This document shows, one piece after another, positions 1-8,942 of a stretch of 64,000 nucleotides of DNA; positions within the stretch are counted from its first letter, which is position 1; each line of letters opens with the position of its first letter. The stretch lies in NCBI RefSeq assembly GCF_039710355.1, contig NZ_JBDKWZ010000004.1, positions 372,001-436,000 of the forward strand, written 5' to 3'. The notes under the pieces are model-generated. The model was not told the origin of the DNA, did not search any database, and was given only the letters and a program-made list of their open reading frames with translations. The translations under genes and the position numbers were made by a program. Source of the DNA: Rapidithrix thailandica (GTDB lineage Bacteria > Bacteroidota > Bacteroidia > Cytophagales > Flammeovirgaceae).

Positions 1-1545
1 GGGCCTACTCAAGTGAAAACATCTTTTTATTTACAAGGCTCTTTGAACTACAAGCAGACTTTTAGCAAAAAACATGAAGTGAGTGCTTTATTGGTATTGA
101 TTCAAAGCTCTTCCTTGAGCAACAATGCCGGGAGTCTTCAAAAGTCTTTACCTTACCGGAATATGGGCTTGTCCGGACGGCTTACTTACGGATTCAACTC
201 CAGGTATTTTGCGGAGTTTAACTTTGGGTATAACGGTTCGGAAAAATTTGCGAAAAATAACCGTTTTGGCTTTTTTCCTTCTGCAGGTGTTGGTTGGACG
301 GTGTCGGAAGAACCCTTTTTCTCTTCCTTAAAACCACTTATTTCTCATTTAAAATTGCGGGCCAGTTACGGCCTGGTAGGGAATGATGCCATTGGCTCGG
401 CCGATGACCGTTTCTTTTATCTCTCACAAGTTGATTTGAGTAATGAGGAAAGGGGTTCCACTTTTGGAACGCTCTTAAACTATTACCGTTCGGGAGTAAG
501 TATCGACCGGTATGAGAATGATCGGATTTCCTGGGAGACCGCTACGAAATTTAACCTAGGCTTTGAGCTGAATTTGTTTGATGACAAAATCGTCATCCTG
601 GCAGATGCATTTCAAGAACAACGCAATCATATTTTGATGAACCGCTCCTATATTCCGCCCAGTATGGGCCTGGAGGCGGCCGTCAGGGCGAATGTTGGGA
701 AAGCAGAAAGTCATGGCTTCGATTTTTCGATTGATTATAATGAAAGTTTTAGCAATTCCTTCTGGCTGACTGGCAGGGTCAATTTTACCTATGCAGTCGG
801 AAAATTCAAATTTTATGAAGAGCCGGATTACAGCAAAACGACCCCTTGGAGGTCGCATCATGGACAAGCCATCAACCAACAATGGGGATATATAGCTGAA
901 CGCTTGTTTGTGGATGAAGCGGAAGTGTTGAATTCCCCCACTCAGTTTGGAGAGTATGGAGCAGGGGATATCAAATACAAAGATCTTAATAATGACGGCA
1001 TCGTTGACTTCAGGGATGAAGTGCCCATAGGGCATCCTACCACCCCGGAAATAGTGTATGGCTTTGGGTTTTCTGCCGGGTACAAAAACTTCGACTTCTC
1101 GGCATTTTTCCAAGGGTCGGCAAGGGTGTCATTTTGGATTGATCCTTGGGCCACGGCCCCGTTTATCAACACAAATACCCAAGGAAAATCAGGCAATAAT
1201 GCTTTGCTCAAAGTGTATGCAGACAACCATTGGTCCGAAGAAAATCAGGATGTCTTTGCTTTGTGGCCCCGGCTATCTCCCCGTTCCGTGGAGAACAACA
1301 ACAAACAGAGTACTTGGTTTATGCGGGACGGAAGCTTTCTGCGCTTGAAGCAACTGGAAGTGGGTTATTCTTTTCCAGGGATATTGACCGGTAAACTCAA
1401 AATTCAAAAATTGCGGGCTTACCTCAGTGGTACCAACCTGCTAACCCTTAGTAAATTCAAACTATGGGACCCCGAAATGGCTGGTAACGGTCTGGCGTAT
1501 CCCATCCAAAGAGTGATCAATATAGGCTTGCAGGTTTCTTTTTAA
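1..1545 (+). CDS. SusC/RagA-type TonB-dependent outer-membrane receptor, C-terminal part (5' end outside window)
   Basis: The reading frame is open from base 1, so this is the 3' part of a longer gene; SusC proteins are usually near 1000 residues and about 514 are visible. The visible part is the C-terminal half of the beta barrel, with many short aromatic-rich strands and the usual ending GTNLLTLSKFKLWDPE followed by a final strand closing in VSF. SusC receptors import glycans or peptides across the outer membrane using TonB energy, capped by a SusD lipoprotein. The gene just downstream is that SusD partner, and two accessory lipoproteins follow. The substrate cannot be read from the sequence, since no glycoside hydrolase lies inside the visible part of the locus. 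Confidence 0.95.
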   Translation, partial: GPTQVKTSFYLQGSLNYKQTFSKKHEVSALLVLIQSSSLSNNAGSLQKSLPYRNMGLSGRLTYGFNSRYFAEFNFGYNGSEKFAKNNRFGFFPSAGVGWTVSEEPFFSSLKPLISHLKLRASYGLVGNDAIGSADDRFFYLSQVDLSNEERGSTFGTLLNYYRSGVSIDRYENDRISWETATKFNLGFELNLFDDKIVILADAFQEQRNHILMNRSYIPPSMGLEAAVRANVGKAESHGFDFSIDYNESFSNSFWLTGRVNFTYAVGKFKFYEEPDYSKTTPWRSHHGQAINQQWGYIAERLFVDEAEVLNSPTQFGEYGAGDIKYKDLNNDGIVDFRDEVPIGHPTTPEIVYGFGFSAGYKNFDFSAFFQGSARVSFWIDPWATAPFINTNTQGKSGNNALLKVYADNHWSEENQDVFALWPRLSPRSVENNNKQSTWFMRDGSFLRLKQLEVGYSFPGILTGKLKIQKLRAYLSGTNLLTLSKFKLWDPEMAGNGLAYPIQRVINIGLQVSF

Positions 1546-1595
1546 AAAAGCCATATTGAGAAAATAACTATCAGTCTGAACAATTAGTAAATACA

Positions 1596-3494
1596 ATGAA
1601 AAAAATGAAAAACCTCTGCTTTTTTATATGGCTGCTTTGTGGAACGTCCTGCCAGAACTATCTGGATGTCGTGCCCGATAATGTAGCCACCATCGACCAT
1701 GCTTTTTCAGACAGGGTGCAGGCCCGCAAGTATTTGTTTACGTGTTATTCCTTTTTACCGGGTTTTGCCAGTTTGTATCAAAATCCGGCTTTCTTGGGAG
1801 GCGATGAATTTTGGGTGAACGGTGAGCAGTTTCGTAGGCGCTTTTCTTCGGTACAAAGCATTGCACAGGGGGTGCAAAATGCCAACGAGCCTTATATGAA
1901 TTATTACGAAGGGAGTAACGGGGCTTCTTCAAATTTGTATCGGGGAATTCGCGTGTGCAATACCTTTATAGAAAGAATTGACGAAGTGGAAGATATAGAG
2001 GCCTATGAAAAGGCCGTTTGGAAAGCCGAAGCGAAGTTTCTGAAAGCTTATTATCATTTTTTCCTGATGCGGATGTATGGCCCGGTTCCTTTGGCGGATC
2101 AAAATATTCCGGTCAGTGCAAGTCCTGATCAAGTGAAAATCTTCCGGGGAAACTTTGACGAATGCGTGACATTTGTGTCCGGCTTATTGGATGAGGCCGC
2201 AGAAGATTTGCCCAAAGTAATTATGAACCAGAATGAAGAAATGGGCCGTATTACAAAACCTATTGCTCTGGCTGTAAAAGCCAAGCTGTGGACGATGGCT
2301 GCCAGCCCTTTGTTTAACGGTAATCCGGACTATGCTGCTTTTATCAATAAAAACGGTGAAAAATTTTTCGGAGCTTATGAGCACAAAAAATGGGAAAAAG
2401 CTGTGGAAGCATGCCGGGAAGCCATCCGGGTGGCAGAAGAAGCCGGGCATATCTTGTATGAATTTCAGGATCAAGCGGGGAGTTTTACAGAATTTACCAA
2501 ACGGAAACTGAGCCTGCGAGGGAGGGTTACTGAAAGCTGGAATCCGGAGATCATCTGGGGGGATTCCAAAGGCAATGGGGCTACCAATGACTTTCAACGT
2601 TTTTCTCAGGCCCGGTTAGTCAATGGAATTTATGATGCAATACAACAAGCACTTTCTCCTACTTTGAGAATTGCCAGACAATTTTATACCAAGCATGGGG
2701 TGCCTATGGAAGAAGACAAAACCTGGGTAGGTAAAAATGTGTACGGTTTGCGTGTTGCAGCTCCCGAAGAGGCCCATGTTGTCAAGCCGGGCGAAGAAGT
2801 GCCGGAATTTCACTTTAACCGGGAACCCCGGTTTTACGCTGACCTGGCCTTTGACCGAAGCGTGTGGTTCGGACAAGGAGTTTTAGATGAAAATACACCG
2901 TACTATGTATTTGCCCGGGCCAATGAGGTTTCAGGTAAAAAAGATATTTATGCCTATAGTATTACCGGTTATTTCCCCAAAAAACTGGTCTATTACAAAA
3001 ATGCGTTTAACGGTACGAATTATTCTCTGGTCCAGTATGCGTTTCCGGTCATCCGGCTGGCTGACTTGTATTTGTTATATGCGGAAGCGTTAAACGAATA
3101 CGAAGGGGCTCCTACACCCGAAGTGTATGAATTTGTAGATAAGGTAAGAGCCAGAGCAGGGCTAAAAGGAGTGGTGGAAAGTTGGCAAAAGTATACCATG
3201 GACCCTTCTAAGCCTACAACTCAAGAAGGAATGCGGGAAATCATTCATAGAGAACGCTTGATTGAACTTTGCTTTGAGGGGCAACGATTTTGGGACTTAA
3301 GACGATGGAAACTGGCGGAGGAGTATTTGAATGCTCCCATTCAAGGCTGGAATATTGAAGAAAAAAGTAAAGAGGGGTATTATCAAGTATTGGACTTGTA
3401 TGAACAAAGTTTTTCCCCGAAAGAATACTTATGGCCTTTTAAAACATTCACGCTAACGGTGAATACGAATTTAGTACAAAATCCGGGTTGGTAA
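1596..3494 (+). CDS. SusD/RagB family surface glycan-binding lipoprotein
   Basis: This 632-residue lipoprotein begins with a short hydrophobic signal and a lipobox ending in GTSC near residue 19, so it is predicted to be lipid-anchored and surface exposed. The SusD fold is supported by the N-terminal YLDVVPDN motif, the TPR-like helices with MRMYGPVPL, and the C-terminal RERLIELCFEGQRFWDLRRWKLA block, which is diagnostic of the family. It starts 50 bases after the SusC gene and would form the lid of that transporter. At 632 residues it is somewhat longer than the common 500-600. Two in-frame ATG codons (residues 1 and 4) are possible starts; the choice does not alter the lipobox. Confidence 0.95.
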   Translation: MKKMKNLCFFIWLLCGTSCQNYLDVVPDNVATIDHAFSDRVQARKYLFTCYSFLPGFASLYQNPAFLGGDEFWVNGEQFRRRFSSVQSIAQGVQNANEPYMNYYEGSNGASSNLYRGIRVCNTFIERIDEVEDIEAYEKAVWKAEAKFLKAYYHFFLMRMYGPVPLADQNIPVSASPDQVKIFRGNFDECVTFVSGLLDEAAEDLPKVIMNQNEEMGRITKPIALAVKAKLWTMAASPLFNGNPDYAAFINKNGEKFFGAYEHKKWEKAVEACREAIRVAEEAGHILYEFQDQAGSFTEFTKRKLSLRGRVTESWNPEIIWGDSKGNGATNDFQRFSQARLVNGIYDAIQQALSPTLRIARQFYTKHGVPMEEDKTWVGKNVYGLRVAAPEEAHVVKPGEEVPEFHFNREPRFYADLAFDRSVWFGQGVLDENTPYYVFARANEVSGKKDIYAYSITGYFPKKLVYYKNAFNGTNYSLVQYAFPVIRLADLYLLYAEALNEYEGAPTPEVYEFVDKVRARAGLKGVVESWQKYTMDPSKPTTQEGMREIIHRERLIELCFEGQRFWDLRRWKLAEEYLNAPIQGWNIEEKSKEGYYQVLDLYEQSFSPKEYLWPFKTFTLTVNTNLVQNPGW

Positions 3495-3503
3495 AATTTA
3501 ATA

Positions 3504-4736
3504 ATGTCAATGATGAAAAAATGTATATCTGTAGGATTATTCTTGTTGTGTAACATAGTGTTTGTTCAATGTGAAGAGGACTCCCATAACCCCATTTCCA
3601 AGGACGATACCGTTCCCGGTCAATTGCAGGAAGTGTCTATGCAAGCGACCCCGGGTGGAGCCGTGCTCAAATACAACTTGCCCAAAGACAATGACTTACT
3701 CTATGTCGAGGCAAGGTATAAGTTGGAAAACGGAAGGAATATGCAAGTAAGGGCTTCTGCATTTGTGGATTCGATTAGCCTGGAAGGTTATGGAAGTGTT
3801 GGCTCCTTTCCTGTGTCATTGTATACAGTGGATAGAAGTGGCAACCGCTCGGATCCGCTGCACTTGGAAGTCCAAACCTTAACACCTCCGGTCAAAACCA
3901 TTTTCTCTTCGGTAAACTTGCGTGAGACTTTTGGAGGAGTGAACATTACTTGGGAAAATGCCTCCAAAGCTCCCATTACGATTAATATGATGGTGCTCTC
4001 AGGCAGTAGTCAGCATCAGGAGTTCGAGACCTTTGAATCAATTTACACCGAAGCACCGGAGGGCAATATTTCTGTAAGAGGCTTTGATAATCAAAAATAC
4101 CGTTTTGCTGTAGTCGTGCGCGATCGTTGGGACAACTTCTCTGATACCTTATCCACCACCCTGACTCCCTTGTTGGAAGAAGAATTGAACAAAGAAAAAT
4201 TCAAGGAGATCATTTTACCCGGTGATGTACAAGCCGTTCCCCGTTGGGCGCCTTCCTCTCCTTCTACCATGCCGAAGCTTTGGGACGGGAGGCATGATAC
4301 AGAGGAGAGCCGGCAAGTGACTAATGAAGGAGAGTTGCCGGATCACTATTATTATACCTTTGACTTGGGTGTGACCGCGAAGCTTAGCCGGATGAAATTT
4401 TGGCAGTTTACCATGAATAACGGGACTTACCTCTACTTTGATGCTAACTATGAGTTGTTCGAGCTTTGGGGAGCCAATACGCTGGATCCTAGCGGCAGCT
4501 TTGATCACTGGACTTTGTTGCGGGAATGTGAGGTCGTAAAGCCTTCCAAGTTGCCCGTTGGCCACGAAAACTATACGGCAGAAGATAAAGAAGTAGCCAT
4601 GAGTGGCCATGATTTTGAGTTTCCTCTGGAAGCTCCGGAGGTTCGCTATATCAGAGTAAAGGTGAAAAAAACGTTTTCCAACCTGAATTGGGCGGCTTGT
4701 GGGGAGATGAGCTTTTTCGGTCAAATCAACGAATAA
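3504..4736 (+). CDS. DUF4959/DUF5126/DUF5000-type surface lipoprotein
   Basis: A 410-residue secreted lipoprotein whose signal ends in FVQCEED, the Cys being the likely lipid anchor. Three parts can be seen: an N-terminal fibronectin-like region (about 30-130), a middle beta domain (about 135-230), and a C-terminal discoidin-like domain (about 240-405) with the segment W-DGRHDTEES and a final Y-IRVKVKKTFSN strand typical of F5/8C-like carbohydrate-binding folds. This order matches the DUF4959-DUF5126-DUF5000 lipoproteins that sit right behind SusCD pairs in Bacteroidota. It is probably a glycan-binding accessory of the upstream transporter. It starts nine bases after the SusD stop, so co-transcription is likely. 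Confidence 0.85.
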   Translation: MSMMKKCISVGLFLLCNIVFVQCEEDSHNPISKDDTVPGQLQEVSMQATPGGAVLKYNLPKDNDLLYVEARYKLENGRNMQVRASAFVDSISLEGYGSVGSFPVSLYTVDRSGNRSDPLHLEVQTLTPPVKTIFSSVNLRETFGGVNITWENASKAPITINMMVLSGSSQHQEFETFESIYTEAPEGNISVRGFDNQKYRFAVVVRDRWDNFSDTLSTTLTPLLEEELNKEKFKEIILPGDVQAVPRWAPSSPSTMPKLWDGRHDTEESRQVTNEGELPDHYYYTFDLGVTAKLSRMKFWQFTMNNGTYLYFDANYELFELWGANTLDPSGSFDHWTLLRECEVVKPSKLPVGHENYTAEDKEVAMSGHDFEFPLEAPEVRYIRVKVKKTFSNLNWAACGEMSFFGQINE

Positions 4737-4761
4737 TATTAACCTTAAACCTCATTTGAAA

Positions 4762-5436
4762 ATGAATCAAAATCTATTACGGATAGGAATGTGGCTAATG
4801 CTTTTTACAGGAGCCTGTACCGGGATGCATGAAAATTATGAGCCTTATATCACCGAAGGAGAAACTATCTATACACCCCGTCCCTTAGACGTACATGTGA
4901 ATCCGGGCCGGGAAAGAGTAGCAATAGAATGGAAAATGACCGGAACAGGCAATGTGGACAATGCTGTAGTTCTTTGTGGGGAAAAAGTCATTATGGCTAC
5001 CATCGAGGGGTTGGAAGATACACTGAAAACGCTGGTCATTCCCGAACTGGAGGAAGGTTCTTATTTTTTTAAAGTGCGAACCGGCAATAATCAGGGTGAC
5101 AGTTCTTTATGGTCGGATGAAATTACCGGAACGGTATATGGGAGCAAATACGAAGCAGGCTTAAGGAATCGAAAAGTATTGAATATGGAAACTACTTCGG
5201 AGGCTGTGATAATTCACTGGTTATCTCCTGCCAAAAGTTTGTTGGAATGTATCTTAACGTTTGAAGATGCGGAAGGGAATTTTCATGAATTGGTGGTTCC
5301 GGCCTCTCAAAGTCAGACATCCATTGATAGTTATAAAACCGGTGGAACGGTAAGGTACCATTCTCTGTACCTTCCGGAACCTTCCGCCATTGATACCTTT
5401 GCCTCCACTGTCGGCACCTTCACTTTTCCTGAGTAA
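4762..5436 (+). CDS. DUF4998-like surface lipoprotein
   Basis: A 224-residue protein from the ATG at 4762. A TTG two codons earlier is possible but less likely. The signal peptide ends in FTGACTGM, a lipobox-like sequence with Cys near residue 19. The motif YTPRPLDVHVNPGRERVAIEWKM and two fibronectin-type beta repeats resemble DUF4998 proteins, which follow SusCD and DUF5000 genes in Bacteroides-type glycan loci. It lies 25 bases behind the previous lipoprotein and is the last gene of the locus. Its role is probably surface glycan binding, which is inference from context. No catalytic residues are evident. Confidence 0.75.
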   Translation: MNQNLLRIGMWLMLFTGACTGMHENYEPYITEGETIYTPRPLDVHVNPGRERVAIEWKMTGTGNVDNAVVLCGEKVIMATIEGLEDTLKTLVIPELEEGSYFFKVRTGNNQGDSSLWSDEITGTVYGSKYEAGLRNRKVLNMETTSEAVIIHWLSPAKSLLECILTFEDAEGNFHELVVPASQSQTSIDSYKTGGTVRYHSLYLPEPSAIDTFASTVGTFTFPE

Positions 5437-6112
5437 CGGTGACGTTTTACCCTCCCCCTGCAAGATAGGTTAGGGGCTGTCTGAAAAGTAGATAGATAGA
5501 GCTATAAAGGTTTTTTCGAGAGGTAGTTGATTGTAAATCAATTTTTTATGTGTTTATAACCTTTGTGGGATTTTATGTTCTTTTGACTTTTAGACAGCCT
5601 CCTTTTTTATACCGTCCATTTGCGAAGGCCGGATTGCACTGAGAATGCGCGTTCCGAACGAAGCAGAGGTAGTCCGGTCTTTCTCCGGATTTTTAAAATG
5701 CCGAATAATATTTTGCCTCTCACCTTGACTTCTTATTGATTTTAACTATTTTCAGGTAATGAAAGTGGAGCTTATTTTTATGTGAAGGATTGTTTCCTTT
5801 TTTTAATAAAAGCTTAAACATTTTTCAACCTGCAAAAGAAAAAAGGATTGTATTATGTAGAGGGAAATCGGGTTTTTTGAGTTAGTGTATATTTTCATGA
5901 ATGGCATCAGAGCTTAGGAAGAACATCGAAAAAAAATGCAACACCCGGAAGAAGGAAAAGTCAGGTTCGCATATCACTTTCCTAACGGATGGTAGGGGTT
6001 CTTGTTGACTGTTTTCTAACAAGTCGGAAAATACCATTTAACTACGATTCAGGTAAGTATTGCAAGGGATAGTATTTTTCATTCAACTACACCATACAAA
6101 TACTTAAAAACC
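5437..6112. other. gene-free stretch between the SusCD locus and the alpha-glucan genes
   Basis: No convincing coding region is present. The first part holds a 130-bp MITE-like repeat (5473-5602). The rest is AT-rich with no clear hairpin terminator. The promoter of the downstream glycosyltransferase must lie here, but I cannot point to a convincing pair of boxes. Confidence 0.6.
5473..5602. repeat. MITE-like repeat, family 2, copy 1
   Basis: A 130-bp element with imperfect terminal inverted repeats: GGCTGTCTGAAAAG at the left end and CTTTTAGACAGCC at the right. The right end, read on the opposite strand (GGCTGTCTAAAAGTC then AAAAGAACATAA), matches the left end of a second copy at 15055-15201 (GGCTGCCCGAAAAGTC then AAAAGAACATAA). 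The copies are therefore inverted relative to each other. No coding capacity. Confidence 0.7.
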
Positions 6113-7273
6113 ATGCGAATAGCAATGTTTTCCTGGGAATCGCTGCATTCCATTAGTGTAGGAGGCGTAGCGGTTCACGTCACTGAGTTAGCTGCGGCAC
6201 TTCAGCGTAGGGGACATGAAGTACATGTGTTTACTCGGCCGAGCTTTGGCAACGGTGGCTGGGGGCTCATCGATGGGGTGTATTATCACTTTTGCCCTTT
6301 TGATTTGCATCCTGACTTTGTACAAGAAGTAAACAATATGTGCCGGTCCTTTGTGCAACACTTTTTTGAAACCGAAAACGTATCGGGGCATTTTGATGTC
6401 GTTCATGCACATGATTGGTTGTCTTCCAATGCAGCCGTATGGGCCAAAGAAGAACGCCATAAAAAAATGGTCATGACCGTGCATTCTACCGAGTACGGGC
6501 GGTGTGGCAATCAATTTCACAACCACACTTCCGCGATGATCCGCGATCACGAACGGCACGGGACCTTTTGTGCCAACCGGGTGATTACGGTGTCGCATAC
6601 CTTGCAAAAAGAAATTTCCTGGATGTATGAAGTTCCCGAGCAAAAGGTCTCTACCATTTACAATGGAGTACATGCAGCCCAATTTGACGGTTGGATTCAT
6701 CCAAAAGATATCCGGGAGCAAATCGGGGTGGGACCCTTGGACCCGATGGCCTTATTTGTCGGACGGATGTCCGTGCAAAAAGGACCGGATATATTAGTCC
6801 GGGCCATACCGATGGTTTTACATTTTCATCCCGGAGCCAAGTTTGTCTTTGTAGGCGATGGAGCCGAACGTAGCTACTGTGAGCACCTTGCCAATCAGTT
6901 AGGTATAGAACATGCCGTGCGTTTTTTAGGCTACCGGAATGGAAACTTTCTGAAAAACTTGTTTAAATCCTCGGATTTGGTGGTGGTGCCCAGTCGCAAC
7001 GAGCCATTTGGCATAGTCGTGTTAGAAGCCTGGAGTGCGGGCAAGCCGGTAGTGGCTACTCATAATGGAGGCCCTTCGGAGTTTGTGTCTCATGGCATTA
7101 ATGGCTACAAAATTTACGATCATCCCGAATCAGTGGCTTGGGGAATCGGAACCATGTTTGCCGATTTTGACCATGCCCGTACAATGGGACGAAATGGCCG
7201 CTCCACCGTTGAATCCGTATTCACCTGGGACAAGATCGCGGAACATACGGAAGGAGTGTATCATTGTATTTAA
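6113..7273 (+). CDS. GT4 (GT-B fold) glycosyltransferase, glycogen/starch-synthase-like
   Basis: A 386-residue cytoplasmic GT-B enzyme. The N-terminal GGVAVHV loop (17-23) fits the acceptor-side glycine-rich motif, HAHDW is at 98-102, and the donor-binding half contains FVGRMSVQKGPDIL (215-228) and the E-x7-E motif NEPFGIVVLE (E297 and E305). These features place it in GT4 near the bacterial and archaeal glycogen synthases that use nucleotide glucose. Two GH57 genes follow in the same direction, a grouping known from organisms that make alpha-1,4-glucan with a GT and a GH57 branching enzyme. A role in alpha-glucan synthesis is therefore likely, although another sucrose- or trehalose-type GT4 activity cannot be excluded. 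Confidence 0.88.
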   Translation: MRIAMFSWESLHSISVGGVAVHVTELAAALQRRGHEVHVFTRPSFGNGGWGLIDGVYYHFCPFDLHPDFVQEVNNMCRSFVQHFFETENVSGHFDVVHAHDWLSSNAAVWAKEERHKKMVMTVHSTEYGRCGNQFHNHTSAMIRDHERHGTFCANRVITVSHTLQKEISWMYEVPEQKVSTIYNGVHAAQFDGWIHPKDIREQIGVGPLDPMALFVGRMSVQKGPDILVRAIPMVLHFHPGAKFVFVGDGAERSYCEHLANQLGIEHAVRFLGYRNGNFLKNLFKSSDLVVVPSRNEPFGIVVLEAWSAGKPVVATHNGGPSEFVSHGINGYKIYDHPESVAWGIGTMFADFDHARTMGRNGRSTVESVFTWDKIAEHTEGVYHCI

Positions 7274-7454
7274 CCTCTGTTTTTGTCTCTTTGATAACAA
7301 GGTTCACAACGGGTGTATTTTGTTATCACTTTTTATTTGCCCGGTTCATCCGGATTCCCCTATCAAGATTGAAGAACGTTAGGAGAGAGTTTCTCCTGAC
7401 AATTAAACAGAAGAAATTAGTACTTTTTATTAAATACAAAAAATCAAACATACT

Positions 7455-8915
7455 ATGGAGTTTAGCCCAATTTCAGAATACATTGAAAACTTGCCTAACA
7501 TCTGTGGTTCGGAGGGGCAGGTGGAAGAGGCAATGCGTCAAAAAGGACCTTACTATCTGCCCAATTGTAAGATTGATTTTGAAAAATTGAAAAGCGGTTT
7601 TGCGAATGCACTTCATATGCACCAACCGCTCATTCCTGCCGGAGGAAACGACTTGTCCACAGCGGCAGTCATTAGCAACCTCAAATACATGATGGATAAT
7701 CAGCATATCCATGGCAATCACGATGCTCCGGTGTTTCTTTGGTGTTATAAGCGCATGGGTGAGCTTATTACGCAATTGGTCAGCGAAGGAAAGAATCCCC
7801 GTATTATGTTGGATTATTCCGGCTGTTTATTGTACGGTTTGTTGGATATGGGGGCTCATGATGTGATAGACAGTTTGAAAAATATCACTTGCAATCCGGA
7901 ATATAACCATACGGTGGAATGGTTGGGTACGGGTTGGGGGCACCCGGTGGCTCCTTCCTCCCCCGTGCAGGATTTCCGGTTACACGTACAGGCATGGCAA
8001 CATCATTTTGCTGCTATTTTCGGTTTTGAAGCCTTGAGCCGGGTCCGGGGCTTTTCTCCTCCGGAAATGGCCTTGCCGAATCATCCGGATGTTTGCTACG
8101 AATTTGTCAAAACATTAAAAGAATGCGGGTACAAATGGGTGATGGTACAAGAGCATTCTGTGGAAGAAGCGAAAACAGGAAAGGGAATTTCCAAACCCCA
8201 TATCCCTCATCGATTGGTTGCGAAAAATTCCAAAGGGGAGCAGGTGGAGATCATCGCAATGATCAAAACTCAAGGCAGCGATACCAAAATCGTAGCGCAT
8301 ATGCAACCTTATCATGAAGCCCACGGACTGGGGCGTACAAAACTGGGTAAAAAAATCATCCCTCAATTGGTTTCTCAAATTGCCGATGGCGAAAACGGTG
8401 GAGTGATGATGAATGAGTTTCCGGATCATTTTATGTCCGGTATGCGGGACGCATCCTGGTCGGAAACAGCTCCGGTGAATGTGACGGAGTATTTGGAATA
8501 CCTGGAAGCAAGTGGGGTGAAAGAAAGTCAATTTCCTGAAATACAGCCGGTGATGCAGCAGAAGATTTGGGACGAATTTAAAGAAGGGGCCGGTGAGAAA
8601 GCCTTGGAAAAGCTCATCAAAAAACTGGAAAAACAAGACGATCGCTTTCATATGGAAGGAGGTAGTTGGACCAATAACCTGTCTTGGGTGAAAGGGTACG
8701 ATCATGTACTGGGCCCCATGGAAGAAGTTAGTGCCAAATTTGCCGAAACGGTTTTAAACAAGGTACCTAGCTCCGAACACCGCTATCGCAATGCCCTGTT
8801 CTATTTACTGACCAGCCAAACTTCCTGCTATCGCTATTGGGGGGAAGGTCGCTGGACGGATTATGGCCGGGAGTTATGCAGGAGGGCAGGCGATATTTTA
8901 AAGTATGATTTTTAA
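7455..8915 (+). CDS. GH57 family alpha-glucan-active enzyme (first of two)
   Basis: A 486-residue protein with the GH57 signature regions: HQP at 56-58, a GHP motif at 162-164 (usually GxTHP), PPE at 202-204 where Glu204 is the expected catalytic nucleophile, and DGENGG at 311-316. GH57 enzymes are retaining alpha-amylases, 4-alpha-glucanotransferases or branching enzymes with a (beta/alpha)7 barrel. No signal peptide is seen, so it acts in the cytoplasm. It sits 181 bases behind the GT4 gene and 27 bases before a second GH57 gene. Amylase versus transferase activity cannot be separated from motifs alone. Confidence 0.9.
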   Translation: MEFSPISEYIENLPNICGSEGQVEEAMRQKGPYYLPNCKIDFEKLKSGFANALHMHQPLIPAGGNDLSTAAVISNLKYMMDNQHIHGNHDAPVFLWCYKRMGELITQLVSEGKNPRIMLDYSGCLLYGLLDMGAHDVIDSLKNITCNPEYNHTVEWLGTGWGHPVAPSSPVQDFRLHVQAWQHHFAAIFGFEALSRVRGFSPPEMALPNHPDVCYEFVKTLKECGYKWVMVQEHSVEEAKTGKGISKPHIPHRLVAKNSKGEQVEIIAMIKTQGSDTKIVAHMQPYHEAHGLGRTKLGKKIIPQLVSQIADGENGGVMMNEFPDHFMSGMRDASWSETAPVNVTEYLEYLEASGVKESQFPEIQPVMQQKIWDEFKEGAGEKALEKLIKKLEKQDDRFHMEGGSWTNNLSWVKGYDHVLGPMEEVSAKFAETVLNKVPSSEHRYRNALFYLLTSQTSCYRYWGEGRWTDYGRELCRRAGDILKYDF

Positions 8916-8942
8916 TAAACTACAGAAAACTACACCAAGATT

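Noticed and set aside
556..1113. 185-codon minus-strand frame inside the SusC gene
   Set aside because: Shadow of the real plus-strand gene with no features of its own.
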